Positions 41,432 through 51,007 are shown, counted from the stretch's first letter. The stretch is DNA of 64,000 nt from Flavobacterium pisciphilum (GCF_020905345.1 NZ_JAJJMO010000001.1:4154001-4218000); one strand, 5' to 3'. Made by a program: numbers and translations. Notes: generated by a model not told the origin, from the sequence alone.

Positions 41432-43675
41432 TTATACTTTTTTTACGAATTGTTTCATTCGTTTTTTGTCACCAACGACCCAAATGATATCGTCTTTTTC
41501 CAAAATTAGTTGTGATTCTGGATTAAGGATTCGTTTACCGTTTCTTTCTATTCCAACTACCAAAGCATTTGTTTTATGTCTAAATTCACTAATACTTTTT
41601 TTAGCAAATTCCTCATCAGAAATTTCTAATTGATTTAAAACAATCTCTGATTCTTCGACTGCTGCTGGTATTTCGATTTCGTTTTTGGTTAGATAATTTG
41701 TAAACTCATTTACTTGTGCATCTGTACCAATAACACATATTTCATCTCCAGGGAACAGGCGTTCGGTTTTGGTTGGGATTTGTATCGTAATATCACCACG
41801 TCTTATAAAAGCGATGTTGATTCCTAGTTCTTCTCTGATTTTTAATTCTTCCAGAGTTTTACCAGCTAGATTAGATTCTTTGGCAATTTCAAATATCGTC
41901 ATGTGACCATCCCAAGGGGTTAAGTTGGCATACTTTCTATCTATTTTAGTTGACTCTCTATCGTTTAGATTCTTTAAGAAATGATTTTCTATTCTATGGT
42001 ATTGCTCATTTAGTTTTTTAGGGAAAAATTGATAAGCAGAAACAGCCAAAACTAAGGCTATAAAAGCAACTAAAGGCGAGAAGAAAATGTTTAACAGGAA
42101 TCCAACATAGAATATTCCTAGTCCGATTCGTATCAATATCATCATCATAATGGGGCCACGGTATTTTCTTTCCTCCCATAAAAGTTCAACTTCTTTTACT
42201 GCAACTCGTCTTAATGAAAGTGCCCATAAAAAAGGAGCAATAACGATAAGAGTGATAAGTGCTGCAATTGTGTTTCCAAATCGGGTATCTGCAACTAATG
42301 GAGCTACATATTTAGCAGAAAGCAGAATGATTGCTGTTATTATTATTGTGTGTATTACAATTTGAGTAATGTAAGATCGTAATACAATTTGCCAAGTACT
42401 AACAGATTTTATGGCTTGTGCGTTAAGGCTATAACGGTTGATGTTTTTGATCCATTTGCGGGGTAATTTTCGTTCTAAGTAATCTGAGAACGGGCCAGCA
42501 AATTTAACCATAAATGGGGTTGTAAATGTTGTTACTGCTGATACTGCAACAACTATAGGGTATAAAAAGTCACTCGTTACATGAAGGGACATTCCTAAAG
42601 TGGCTATAATAAATGAGAACTCTCCAATTTGAGCCAAACTCATCCCTGTTTGTACGGATTGTTTTAATGGTTGTCCTGAGATTAAGGCTCCAATTGTTGA
42701 ACTTATTGATTGACCAAAAATAGTAACAAGGGTTAAAATAGCTACTGGCAAAGCGTGGGTGATAAGCATCTCAGGATTGATTAACATTCCCACAGATACA
42801 AAGAAAATAGCTCCAAATAAATCTTTTACTGGTTTTACTAAATGCTCAATATGTTCGGCTTGGGTAGTTTCTGCAATAATAGATCCCATGATAAATGCAC
42901 CTAAAGCAGGAGAGAAACCAACGTTTGAAGCAAAGATTACCATCATTAAACACAAAGCAAGTGATATGATAAGTAACATCTCATCAGTTAATAAATGCTT
43001 GGCTTTTTTTAATAAAGTTGGGATAAAGAAGATTCCCCCAACAAACCAAACGGTAAGGAAGAATACTAATTTTAATACTGAAAGGAGTAGTGCACTTCCT
43101 GAAAATTGCTGACTTACTGCAATAGTTGATAGTAAAACCATCATCAAAATGGCAACTATATCTTGTACAATAAGGGAACCGATTACTATACCAGCAAATT
43201 TTTGCGCCTTGACGCCCAATTCATCGAACGTTTTGAGGATAATAGTGGTGGAGGAGATTGATAAGATGACACCCAGAAAGATACTATCCATTTTAGACCA
43301 ATCCATCCATTGGCCGACCAGATAACCTAAGGCGACCATTGTTATTATTTGAGTTATTGCAGTTATAGAGGCGGTACCACCGACTTTCATCAATTTTTTA
43401 AAGCTAAATTCTAGCCCTAAACTAAAAAGTAAAATAATCACACCAATCTCTGCCCACACTTCAACGCTTTTATTGTCGGTTACAGAAGGAAAAAAATCAA
43501 TATGATTTCCTGCTAAAAAACCTGCGATTAAGTAGCCTAGAACCAAAGGCTGTTTAAGTTTTTTAAAGATTAGCACAGCAATTCCAGCTGTCATTAGGAT
43601 TAATCCTAAGTCACTAATTAATGGTTCTAAATGTTGTGTGGCATTTGTTACAGTCTCTGTAGGACTCATAGGCAT
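41432..43675 (-). CDS. CPA2 cation/proton antiporter with two TrkA-C domains
   Basis: A 747-residue KefB/CPA2-type transporter. About twelve helices occupy residues 15-420 (family landmarks GYLIAGFLAGNHIDFFP, GVIILLFSLGLEFSFKKLMKVG and ALGAFIMGSIIAETTQ). A further hydrophobic region extends to about 565. Two TrkA-C regulatory domains follow (about 600-670 and 680-745), each ending in the E(D/K)xIxVxG pattern. It lacks the TrkA-N nucleotide-binding domain of KefC. Such proteins exchange potassium or sodium for protons, often for pH homeostasis. Confidence 0.92.
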   Translation of the reverse strand: MPMSPTETVTNATQHLEPLISDLGLILMTAGIAVLIFKKLKQPLVLGYLIAGFLAGNHIDFFPSVTDNKSVEVWAEIGVIILLFSLGLEFSFKKLMKVGGTASITAITQIITMVALGYLVGQWMDWSKMDSIFLGVILSISSTTIILKTFDELGVKAQKFAGIVIGSLIVQDIVAILMMVLLSTIAVSQQFSGSALLLSVLKLVFFLTVWFVGGIFFIPTLLKKAKHLLTDEMLLIISLALCLMMVIFASNVGFSPALGAFIMGSIIAETTQAEHIEHLVKPVKDLFGAIFFVSVGMLINPEMLITHALPVAILTLVTIFGQSISSTIGALISGQPLKQSVQTGMSLAQIGEFSFIIATLGMSLHVTSDFLYPIVVAVSAVTTFTTPFMVKFAGPFSDYLERKLPRKWIKNINRYSLNAQAIKSVSTWQIVLRSYITQIVIHTIIITAIILLSAKYVAPLVADTRFGNTIAALITLIVIAPFLWALSLRRVAVKEVELLWEERKYRGPIMMMILIRIGLGIFYVGFLLNIFFSPLVAFIALVLAVSAYQFFPKKLNEQYHRIENHFLKNLNDRESTKIDRKYANLTPWDGHMTIFEIAKESNLAGKTLEELKIREELGINIAFIRRGDITIQIPTKTERLFPGDEICVIGTDAQVNEFTNYLTKNEIEIPAAVEESEIVLNQLEISDEEFAKKSISEFRHKTNALVVGIERNGKRILNPESQLILEKDDIIWVVGDKKRMKQFVKKV

Positions 43676-43782
43676 GTACTTTTTTATATTTATTTTTCGA
43701 ATTGTTGTAAGATAGCAAAAAATAAAAAAAAATAAAAGTAATCGGATTCCTAAATATAAAATTTAAGATAATTTTATAAAAG

Positions 43783-43829
43783 AAAATCTCGTTATTTATA
43801 GTTAATATGTCTATAAATAACGAGATTTT
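43783..43829. terminator. Strong palindrome after purB
   Basis: AAAATCTCGTTATTTATAG (43783-43801) is perfectly complementary to 43811-43829, a 19-bp stem with a nine-base loop, 19 bases from the purB stop. Terminator for purB. Confidence 0.88.
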
Positions 43830-43847
43830 TATCTGAAAACTAGTGTT

Positions 43848-45194
43848 TTATATTCCTAGAAAGTTGCTAGGAGTGATTTTCATTAGCTCTGCTCTGATTT
43901 CTTCAGAAACATCCAGAGTTGCAATAAAACTATGAATAGCATTTTTGTCAATTGCTTCATTTGTTCTTGTTAATCCTTTTAATGCTTCGTATGGATTTGG
44001 ATAGGCTTCACGACGTAAAATTGTTTGAATTGCTTCTGCAACAACTGCCCAGTTTTTTTCTAAATCTTCATGAAATTTTGATTCATTTAAAAGTAATTTA
44101 TTCAATCCTTTTAATGTAGCTTCAAAAGCAATAATGGTATGACTAATAGGTACACCAACATTTCTTAAAACGGTACTATCTGTTAAATCACGTTGTAATC
44201 TTGAGATTGGTAACTTAGCCGAAAGGTGTTCAAAAATTGCATTAGCAATTCCTAAGTTTCCTTCTGAATTTTCAAAATCAATTGGGTTTACTTTATGAGG
44301 CATAGCCGATGAACCAATTTCTCCAGCTTTGATTTTTTGTTTGAAATATTCCATTGAAACATACGTCCAAATATCTCTGTCTAAATCAATTATTATGTTG
44401 TTGATTCTTTTTAAAGCATCAAAGAATGCTGCAAAATGATCATAATGTTCTATTTGTGTAGTTGGAAATGAATGGTGTAATCCTAGTGTGTTTTCTACAA
44501 AATTACCTCCAAATTTTTTCCAGTCAATTTGTGGATATGCAACGTGGTGTGCATTGTAGTTTCCTGTTGCTCCACCAAATTTTGCTGCAAATGGGATATT
44601 AAATAACAAACGCATTTGCTCTTCAATACGCTCTACAAAAACACCAATTTCTTTACCTAAACGAGTAGGAGAGGCTGGTTGTCCGTGTGTACGAGCAAGC
44701 ATAGGAATGTCTTTCCATTCTACACTTAATTCTTTTAGCTTGGCTGTAAGTCCAATTAAAGACGGCATATATACGCTCTCAAAAGCTTCTTTCGTTGAAA
44801 GAGGAATAGCAGTATTGTTAATGTCTTGAGAAGTTAATCCGAAGTGGATAAATTCTTTATATTCTGATAGACCTAATTTTTCAAAAGCATCTTTAATAAA
44901 GTACTCAACCGCTTTTACATCGTGGTTAGTTACTTTTTCAGTTTCTTTTATCCAAAGGGCATCCTCAGTAGAGAAGTTTTTATAAATATTACGTAAACTT
45001 TCAAAAAGATCTGAATTTACGTTTGCAAGTTGTGGCAATGGCACTTCGCATAAAGCAATAAAGTATTCAACTTCAATCAATACCCGGTATTTAATTAGCG
45101 CTTCTTCTGAGAAAAATGGAGCTAATGAAAGGGTTTTGTTTCTATATCTTCCGTCAATTGGCGATATGGCGTTCAGTTCGTTTAAAGTAGTCAT
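43848..45194 (-). CDS. purB: Adenylosuccinate lyase
   Basis: PurB cleaves SAICAR and adenylosuccinate in purine synthesis, releasing fumarate. The 448 residues carry the aspartase/fumarase-superfamily signature GSSAMPHKVNPIDFENSEGN around residues 294-313, plus FIHFGLTSQDINNTA and ARTHGQPASPTRLGKE. The start LNELNAISPIDGRY is that of the long (Escherichia coli-type) form. A TACATTTG promoter element lies 26 bases upstream of the ATG. The next minus-strand gene upstream encodes a hydroxylase and appears unrelated. Confidence 0.97.
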   Translation of the reverse strand: MTTLNELNAISPIDGRYRNKTLSLAPFFSEEALIKYRVLIEVEYFIALCEVPLPQLANVNSDLFESLRNIYKNFSTEDALWIKETEKVTNHDVKAVEYFIKDAFEKLGLSEYKEFIHFGLTSQDINNTAIPLSTKEAFESVYMPSLIGLTAKLKELSVEWKDIPMLARTHGQPASPTRLGKEIGVFVERIEEQMRLLFNIPFAAKFGGATGNYNAHHVAYPQIDWKKFGGNFVENTLGLHHSFPTTQIEHYDHFAAFFDALKRINNIIIDLDRDIWTYVSMEYFKQKIKAGEIGSSAMPHKVNPIDFENSEGNLGIANAIFEHLSAKLPISRLQRDLTDSTVLRNVGVPISHTIIAFEATLKGLNKLLLNESKFHEDLEKNWAVVAEAIQTILRREAYPNPYEALKGLTRTNEAIDKNAIHSFIATLDVSEEIRAELMKITPSNFLGI

Positions 45195-45219
45195 TGTTGT
45201 GTTGTTAATTTTGAAGATG

Positions 45220-45227
45220 CAAATGTA
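45220..45227 (-). promoter_or_regulatory. TAnnTTTG -7 element of purB
   Basis: Minus strand TACATTTG, exact consensus, 25 bases before the purB ATG. Confidence 0.5.
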
Positions 45228-45286
45228 AGTTATTGTTAAAACTTCTGAAAGTTAGTTGCAAGTTATTATAGCTAAACATTGCAATT

Positions 45287-45979
45287 TTAAATGATTGTTT
45301 TAAAAATTTTGTCCCAAATAGTAAAATAAAAGCCAAAATTGTGTGATTCGTTTCTATGATGGTTTGAATGGAATTTTGTTGTCGAAATCCATTTTGTTGC
45401 ACTGTTTTTATTCCAAAATTCAGGATAAATGTCTTTGTTTAAGTGCCCTAATATTCCGTAAGATAAGTTAAGGATTAGATATAATAGTATGCTGATACAA
45501 TTAAATTCTATTACCGAAATTATAATAAGCCATATAGCACCAAATCCTAAAGTTTCGATAGGATTAAGAACAAATAAGCTATAAACATTTGTATCGATAT
45601 GGGTGTGGTGCAATTGATGGATAGGGCGAAACCACGTTAATTTATGGGCTAGATAGTGAAAGCAAAACATAAAAAAGTCCATCAGAAAAATTAATAAAAG
45701 TGTATCCAATACTATCGTGAAGAGTGAAGTAGAGAAGTCTATTTTAATAATTTGATATTGGTAGAGTTTATAGCCTATTAAAGTTACCAGCGTATTGCAT
45801 AGTAAGGTGCTAATAACCCATTTTATATCTGATTTTTTAATTTTTGTGACTTCACCATCAATTAGCTTACCGATACCAATTGCCAAGAGCATTAATAGTA
45901 AATTTTCAACAAGAAAAATTCCTATAACCGTAACTGGGTTACAATAAGATAATAGATTGAGCCATTCTTCTAGTACCAT
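45287..45979 (-). CDS. Sterol desaturase/fatty acid hydroxylase family protein
   Basis: A 230-residue integral membrane di-iron enzyme. Three histidine clusters are visible: FHYLAHKLTW, HQLHHTHIDTN and KFHSNHHRNESHNFGF, matching the HxxxxH, HxxHH and HxxHH pattern of the family. About four helices surround them. Members hydroxylate or desaturate lipids, carotenoids or sterol-like molecules; the substrate here is unknown. The upstream sirtuin gene ends 12 bases before its start, so the two are likely one operon. Confidence 0.9.
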   Translation of the reverse strand: MVLEEWLNLLSYCNPVTVIGIFLVENLLLMLLAIGIGKLIDGEVTKIKKSDIKWVISTLLCNTLVTLIGYKLYQYQIIKIDFSTSLFTIVLDTLLLIFLMDFFMFCFHYLAHKLTWFRPIHQLHHTHIDTNVYSLFVLNPIETLGFGAIWLIIISVIEFNCISILLYLILNLSYGILGHLNKDIYPEFWNKNSATKWISTTKFHSNHHRNESHNFGFYFTIWDKIFKTII

Positions 45980-45991
45980 GTTTATAATTCT

Positions 45992-46687
45992 CTATTTTGT
46001 TATTTCAGTTAATTTTGTTTTTAATATCTCCATTCCCTTAGAAGCTATTTCAGGAATAACTTCAATTTTATTTCTCAAGTTTGGAATTTTAATTGGTTTA
46101 GGATCAATGTAAAAAAGTGGACTACTTGCTGGTGTATATGAGATTAATCCAGCAGCAGGATATACTTGCAAGGAAGTTCCTATTACGGCAAAGTAATCGG
46201 CTTGTTCTGCGATTTCTATTGCTTCTTCAAGGGCAGGGACTTCTTCGCCAAACCAAACTATATGGGGACGCAACTGATTGCCTTTTTTGTCTAAATGATT
46301 CATGAATAAATCATCATGCCAATCTAAAATATAATTTGAATCTTGTGAGCTTCGTACTTTTAGTAATTCACCATGTAAATGTAAGACCTTGGTACTTCCG
46401 GCACGTTCATGTAAGTCATCGACATTTTGAGTTATAATATGTACATCAAAATCTTTTTCGAGTTCTGCCAAAATTAGATGTCCTAGATTCGGTACTACTT
46501 CTTTGAGTTGTTTGCGTCTTTGATTGTAAAAATCAAGAACCAATTCGGGATTTCTGTACCAACCTTCTGGGGTAGCCACATCCATTACATTATGACCTTC
46601 CCAAAGACCATCACTATCACGGAAGGTTTTAATACCACTTTCGGCACTAATTCCAGCTCCTGTTAAAACAACTAGTTTCTTTTTCAT
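45992..46687 (-). CDS. NAD-dependent protein deacylase (sirtuin, CobB-like) without zinc cysteines
   Basis: A 231-residue sirtuin. NAD-binding motifs are clear: GAGISAESGIKTFRDSDGLW, TQNVDDLHERAG and HLHGEL with the catalytic His near 110. FYNQRR near residue 53 matches the Tyr/Arg pair of class III sirtuins that prefer succinyl or malonyl lysine. The four zinc-binding cysteines are missing; in fact the whole protein has no cysteine, and the finger segment reads VRSSQDSNYILDW. The zinc module has been replaced or is held together otherwise. It precedes the hydroxylase gene by 12 bases. Confidence 0.92.
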   Translation of the reverse strand: MKKKLVVLTGAGISAESGIKTFRDSDGLWEGHNVMDVATPEGWYRNPELVLDFYNQRRKQLKEVVPNLGHLILAELEKDFDVHIITQNVDDLHERAGSTKVLHLHGELLKVRSSQDSNYILDWHDDLFMNHLDKKGNQLRPHIVWFGEEVPALEEAIEIAEQADYFAVIGTSLQVYPAAGLISYTPASSPLFYIDPKPIKIPNLRNKIEVIPEIASKGMEILKTKLTEITK

Positions 46688-46870
46688 TATTATCTTATTC
46701 TAAAAAAATAAAATTAGTCATTTATAACGATAACAGACTATTGATTTTGTAAAGAATGAATTTATAAATGTGATTGTTTTTTTAGTATTTTTACTATAAG
46801 CCAATTCTAAAATATTGATTTATATTGCTTTGGTTTTACAAACGAATATATACTCCTTGACAATTTTTAA

Positions 46871-47392
46871 ATGATATTAATACAGTTTACAGGTTTATCG
46901 GGTTCAGGCAAGACGACATTGGCAGAGAATGTTGGGAATTTGCTATTAGAAAAAGGATATAAAGTTGAAATTATTGATGGTGATATCTATAGAAAAACAC
47001 TTTGTAAAGACTTAGGATTTTCAAAAAATGACAGATGCGAAAATGTTAGGCGCCTTTTTAATGTAGGTCAGGATTTTGTTAAATCAGAAGTTATCGTTTT
47101 AATGTCAGTAATTAATCCTTACGAAGATTTAAGAAATGAAATAGGGCAATATGAGTTTGTTAAAACAGTCTTTTTGGATAGTTCTATTGCTAATTTAATT
47201 AAAAGAGACCCCAAAGGGTTATACAAAAAAGCATTGTTACCAGATAGCGATAGTAATAAAATTAGAAATTTTACTGGAATAAGTGATGTTTACGAAGTTC
47301 CTTTAAATGCTGATTTAATACTTAAAACCGATTCTGAATCTGTGGCCGTTTCAACGGATAAACTCTATTCTTTTATTGTAGATAATATTTGA
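46871..47392 (+). CDS. cysC: Adenylyl-sulfate (APS) kinase
   Basis: APS kinase phosphorylates adenylyl sulfate to PAPS, the sulfate donor of sulfotransferases. The 173-residue protein has the P-loop GLSGSGKTTLAENV at residues 8-21, IDGDIYRKTLCKDLGFSKNDRCENVRR (APS-site region; the family usually has DGDxxRxxL...GFxxxDRxENIRR) and LSVINPY. The part after residue 120 is shorter and diverges from typical CysC, but KDLYKKA-like DPKGLYKKAL is kept. No sulfurylase (cysDN) genes are near. The sulfotransferase gene follows 161 bases downstream and would use the PAPS. Confidence 0.88.
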   Translation: MILIQFTGLSGSGKTTLAENVGNLLLEKGYKVEIIDGDIYRKTLCKDLGFSKNDRCENVRRLFNVGQDFVKSEVIVLMSVINPYEDLRNEIGQYEFVKTVFLDSSIANLIKRDPKGLYKKALLPDSDSNKIRNFTGISDVYEVPLNADLILKTDSESVAVSTDKLYSFIVDNI

Positions 47393-47553
47393 AACTACTT
47401 ATTTCTTAATTGTCTCATTTCGGAAAGTTATGTTGTAAAGATTTACACTTAATCGACTGTTTTTTAGTCTGTTTTTTGTAAAATGTATATATTTACATTG
47501 CAATGATAATTTAGAAACATATAGCAGGTTGTAAGAAAAATTAATTTTAAAAA

Positions 47554-48531
47554 ATGGAAAACTCAGATCATCCTCTTTTAAATTGGATTCCCTATAAGTT
47601 AGTCGAAACAGATGATGATGTATATTTTGAATGGATTTATCTAGGAGATAAAAGGTATTTAGATCCTTTTTTTGATGAAACCCTTATGAAATGTAAAGGG
47701 CATTATAATAATTCAACAAGATATAAAGTGGTTAGCAGTGTAGAAAACCTTATTGAGTGGTCTACAGAACTGGTTTCGGTTGAGCTAAAATCATTATTGT
47801 TTCATGTATCTCGCTGTGGCTCTACAATGATGAGTCAGTCTTTGGCAATTTCTCCACAAAATATAGTAGTTTCTGAGGCTCCAATTCTAGATCAAATTAT
47901 TAGGAGTACTATTTTTGATTTGGATAAAAAAAGAGATCTTATCAAATCAGTACTACTATTGTTAGGTCAGAAAAGATTTTCTGAAGAAAAGAATTTAATT
48001 GTAAAATTGGATTCGTGGCATATATTTCAGGCAGACTACTTGAGATCCATTTTTCCAGATTTGCCTTTTGTTTTACTCTACAGAAATCCAAGTGAAGTAT
48101 TAAAATCTCATGCAAAATTAAGAGGAACGCATATGGTACCTAATTTGATACCAGCAGCTTTTTTTGGAATCAGTGATCAGGAAATTCAAACAATTAGTAT
48201 TCAGCAATATGGAGCAGTTGTTTTAGAAAAATATTTTCAGGCTTATCTTGATTTTTATAAGTTGGATAAAAATGTTTCAATGTATAATTATAAAGATGGA
48301 ATGAAATCTGTTTTAGAACGTTTTCTATCTTTTATCGATGCAGATTATTTTGTAGAAGAGGTAGATCAAATGTGTGAACGCTTGACAAGACATTCTAAAG
48401 ATGGAGATGTTGTCTTTAAGGGAGATTCTTTTGCAAATGATATTTTGGAAATAGATTTGACTAAGGCAAATGCACTGTATGAAAAATTAGATTCCAGCAT
48501 AACAGAATATTTGACTGTTAATATATCATAG
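47554..48531 (+). CDS. Sulfotransferase family protein
   Basis: A 325-residue cytosolic sulfotransferase. The 5'-phosphosulfate-binding loop is FHVSRCGSTMMSQSL (about residues 89-103), and the 3'-phosphate-binding segment is PFVLLYRNPSEVLKSH near 175. The N-terminal 85 residues (NWIPYKLVETDDDVYFEWIYLGDKRYLDPFF) are of the type seen in a bacterial subgroup. It should transfer sulfate from PAPS to a hydroxyl on an unknown lipid, sugar or small molecule. The APS kinase upstream supplies PAPS, so the two form a small sulfation module. Confidence 0.85.
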   Translation: MENSDHPLLNWIPYKLVETDDDVYFEWIYLGDKRYLDPFFDETLMKCKGHYNNSTRYKVVSSVENLIEWSTELVSVELKSLLFHVSRCGSTMMSQSLAISPQNIVVSEAPILDQIIRSTIFDLDKKRDLIKSVLLLLGQKRFSEEKNLIVKLDSWHIFQADYLRSIFPDLPFVLLYRNPSEVLKSHAKLRGTHMVPNLIPAAFFGISDQEIQTISIQQYGAVVLEKYFQAYLDFYKLDKNVSMYNYKDGMKSVLERFLSFIDADYFVEEVDQMCERLTRHSKDGDVVFKGDSFANDILEIDLTKANALYEKLDSSITEYLTVNIS

Positions 48532-48569
48532 AGAATTGTTTTAATAGGCTTAATTGTGTGGGTTTTTAG

Positions 48570-48577
48570 TATTTTTG
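48570..48577 (+). promoter_or_regulatory. TAnnTTTG -7 element of the SpoU gene
   Basis: TATTTTTG, exact consensus, 17 bases before ATG 48595. It lies within the longer open frame and decides the start. Confidence 0.5.
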
Positions 48578-48594
48578 CCACAAATACTATTGAA

Positions 48595-49257
48595 ATGATT
48601 GATTTAGATTACCTCGCTTTCCTTGAAAATATACTTACCGAAAACCGAAAAAGCAAATTTTTAAAAGTCCTCGAGAACCGCACAAAGCACTTTACTATTG
48701 CTGTTGAAGATATTTTTCAGATGCATAATACTAGTGCAGTTATGCGTAGTTGTGAAGTTTTTGGAATTCAGGAGCTCAATGTTATCGAGCAACGTTATGG
48801 TAAAAGTATCGATAAGGAAATTGCAATGGGTGCTCAAAAATGGGTCGATATTAATACATTTGATAGCATTAGCAATTGTGTAGATACTTTAAAAAACAAA
48901 GGATATCAAATTATTGCTACAACGCCTCATGAAAACGATTGCTTGTTGGAAGATTTTGATATTACAAAACCTAGTGCTTTGTTTTTTGGTACTGAAAGAG
49001 ATGGTTTATCAGAAGAGATTTTGCAAAAAGCCGATGGATTTCTTAAAATTCCAATGGTTGGTTTTACAGAAAGTTTAAATATATCTGTTTCGGCAGCGAT
49101 AATTATTCAGAATCTAACAAGCAGATTAAGAAATACAACTATTGATTGGCATCTATCTGATGATGAAATTCTAGAGAAACGTTTGGCTTGGGCTAAAAGT
49201 TCAATAAAAGACATCAAGCGAATTGAAGCTCGTTATTTTGAAGAAAATCCTAGATAA
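48595..49257 (+). CDS. trmH: SpoU-family (TrmH-like) tRNA 2'-O-methyltransferase
   Basis: A 220-residue SPOUT methyltransferase, probably forming Gm18 in tRNA. Motif 1 is HNTSAVMRSCEVFGI (about residues 43-57), motif 2 LFFGTERDGLSEEIL and motif 3 IPMVGFTESLNISVSAAII, all typical of TrmH. The C-terminal tail LEKRLAWAKSSIKDIKRIEARYF also fits TrmH. The frame is open from GTG 48556, but a promoter element at 48570-48577 puts the start at ATG 48595. A CTTAG-family repeat follows. Confidence 0.93.
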   Translation: MIDLDYLAFLENILTENRKSKFLKVLENRTKHFTIAVEDIFQMHNTSAVMRSCEVFGIQELNVIEQRYGKSIDKEIAMGAQKWVDINTFDSISNCVDTLKNKGYQIIATTPHENDCLLEDFDITKPSALFFGTERDGLSEEILQKADGFLKIPMVGFTESLNISVSAAIIIQNLTSRLRNTTIDWHLSDDEILEKRLAWAKSSIKDIKRIEARYFEENPR

Positions 49258-49306
49258 GGCTCTAAATTACTAAGATACTAAGAAAAAAAATAGCAACTCA
49301 GAGCCC
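49258..49306. repeat. CTTAG-family hairpin
   Basis: GGCTCT right after the SpoU-gene stop pairs with AGAGCC at 49300-49305, with ACTAAGATACTAAG and CAACTCAG words between. Same family as 35797-36070; may act as terminator between convergent genes. Confidence 0.7.
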
Positions 49307-49312
49307 CAAAAA

Positions 49313-50920
49313 CTATTTCTTTAGGAACAGAATAAACCCTAGAACACTGACAATTAAAATGGCTAAAGCTGCCAAAACCATTGTTAGGTCTCGAATGTTC
49401 TTTCCTGCCCAATCCATGAATAAAAATTTATGCAGGATGGCAAAGGAATAGCCTTCTACTTTATCTGAATTTGTAACTACAGCGGCTAATCTTGAAGTTG
49501 AAGTTTCAATAAAATAAGTTGTCTTTTCAGGAGTATCATAGGCTAGTTTTACTACTGGAAGTCTTTTATTAACAAAACCATATTCTCTACTTTCAAAATC
49601 AGTTAAGACTTTTGATTCTATCAACTTTGTGTTTTCTAGAGCTGGTTGTGGTGTTTCTTCTGGAGTTTCTACCATTTCGCAGCAAGAAGCTTTTGGTGCT
49701 CCATCTGTAAAATAATAGGCTAAAAATGCTGCATATTGAAAATCAATGTTGGGTGAGATTGTATTGGTTGTTGCATTGATATAAACTATTTCAGATTTTG
49801 AAACCTTTTTTTTATTCCATTTTGAATTCGAATCTATTTTTGTTTTTTTGAATTTCTTACTTTCTTTTTCTGCCAATTGACAACGGTAATAAATAGTATC
49901 GTTTAATGTAATAATACTTGAATTTTGAAAACGATTCCAATCTAAATTTAGGTTGTTATTAAGCAAAGGAATTTCTTTTGTTTCAAAAGTTGGCTCGTAC
50001 ACCATTTGTGATAATGTATAAGGTTCCCATTTTGTAGTGGCATGGTAGGCACCACTAAAAGCAAAAGTTAGAGTGAAAAGTGAAATCCAAATTCCAATTT
50101 GGCGATGGTATTTTCTGAGTCCTTTTTTTGGTTGGAGTTTGTCCGTTTTTTTGAATTGCTTCCATAGCAAGCCATAAATTAAGATTCCGCTAAGAGCTGA
50201 GAATCCAATAATGGATAGCAATAAAATCATTGTGATGATTCGGACACTGTTGTTGGTAATGGCATCAATAAAAGACCAATTATGAAATGTATCAAAAAAC
50301 CAAATGAATGCTTGTCTTGAAGTTGGGTTGTAAGTTGCTAGTTTACTGGATGAAGTTTCTACATAAACCTGCATTGCGTCTGGACGGTCAAAGCTTATTT
50401 TGTAAACAGGCAGATAGCGATTTACGTATTTGTATTGAGATGTGAATTCAGTAACGATTTCACTCTTTTTCACGGTGCTTTTTTGATCATTTAGGAAATA
50501 ACGTGAAAGCCATTCAGCATATTTTTTATCCCCATCAATCAGTTTTTTTGTAGTTGAAGTATCAAAATAGAGTAGCTCACCTGTAACGGTTTTTATTTGA
50601 TAAAAAGCAGTGTTGTTGAATGTTACAATTCTGAAGTTTTTGAATTCGGTGATATTGTTTTTTTTGAGAACTTCTTGAATCGAAAAATGCAATTCGTTTT
50701 TTGAAATGAATTGTTGCTCTATTTTATCGTGGGCAATTTCGGGTTTAAAGAAATGTGCCATAAATGGATGCATCAAACCAGACAATGTCCAGAAAATTAC
50801 TGGGATAATTGTAATTAGCCCAATTGTACGATGCCATTTGTACATATGCTGTTTGATTTTCTTGATGATCTTTGAATCTTTCTTTTTAGAAGGATTTTTT
50901 CTCTTTATTTCTTTGCTCAT
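49313..50920 (-). CDS. PepSY-associated transmembrane protein
   Basis: A 535-residue inner-membrane protein with four helices (about 28-50, 222-246, 272-292 and 513-533) and two periplasmic PepSY-like domains between them. The start KWHRTIGLITIIPVIFWTLSGLMHPF matches the PepSY-TM group linked to iron or other metal uptake, some members of which reduce ferric siderophores. A CC pair (SKASCCEMVE-like, PKASCCEMVE) occurs near 423. The TonB receptor gene precedes it by 94 bases, with a palindrome in the gap. The three-gene locus is likely for metal acquisition. Confidence 0.88.
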   Translation of the reverse strand: MSKEIKRKNPSKKKDSKIIKKIKQHMYKWHRTIGLITIIPVIFWTLSGLMHPFMAHFFKPEIAHDKIEQQFISKNELHFSIQEVLKKNNITEFKNFRIVTFNNTAFYQIKTVTGELLYFDTSTTKKLIDGDKKYAEWLSRYFLNDQKSTVKKSEIVTEFTSQYKYVNRYLPVYKISFDRPDAMQVYVETSSSKLATYNPTSRQAFIWFFDTFHNWSFIDAITNNSVRIITMILLLSIIGFSALSGILIYGLLWKQFKKTDKLQPKKGLRKYHRQIGIWISLFTLTFAFSGAYHATTKWEPYTLSQMVYEPTFETKEIPLLNNNLNLDWNRFQNSSIITLNDTIYYRCQLAEKESKKFKKTKIDSNSKWNKKKVSKSEIVYINATTNTISPNIDFQYAAFLAYYFTDGAPKASCCEMVETPEETPQPALENTKLIESKVLTDFESREYGFVNKRLPVVKLAYDTPEKTTYFIETSTSRLAAVVTNSDKVEGYSFAILHKFLFMDWAGKNIRDLTMVLAALAILIVSVLGFILFLKK

Positions 50921-50943
50921 CTGTTGAGTGCTTATGATTTGTT

Positions 50944-51007
50944 TTTTGCCACAGATTAAAATGATTTTTTAAATCTGTTTCAATGACCTATTTAATCTGT
51001 GGCAAAA
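50944..51007. repeat. GCCACAGATTAAA palindrome between receptor and PepSY genes
   Basis: TTTTGCCACAGATTAAA (50944-50960) is perfectly complementary to 50991-51007. A third AAATCTGTTTC word sits in the loop. Probably another member of the word-like intergenic repeats. Confidence 0.85.

Noticed and set aside
45205..45402. Minus-strand frame of 65 codons between purB and the hydroxylase gene
   Set aside because: It overlaps the 3' end of the hydroxylase gene in another frame and contains the purB promoter; a shadow.
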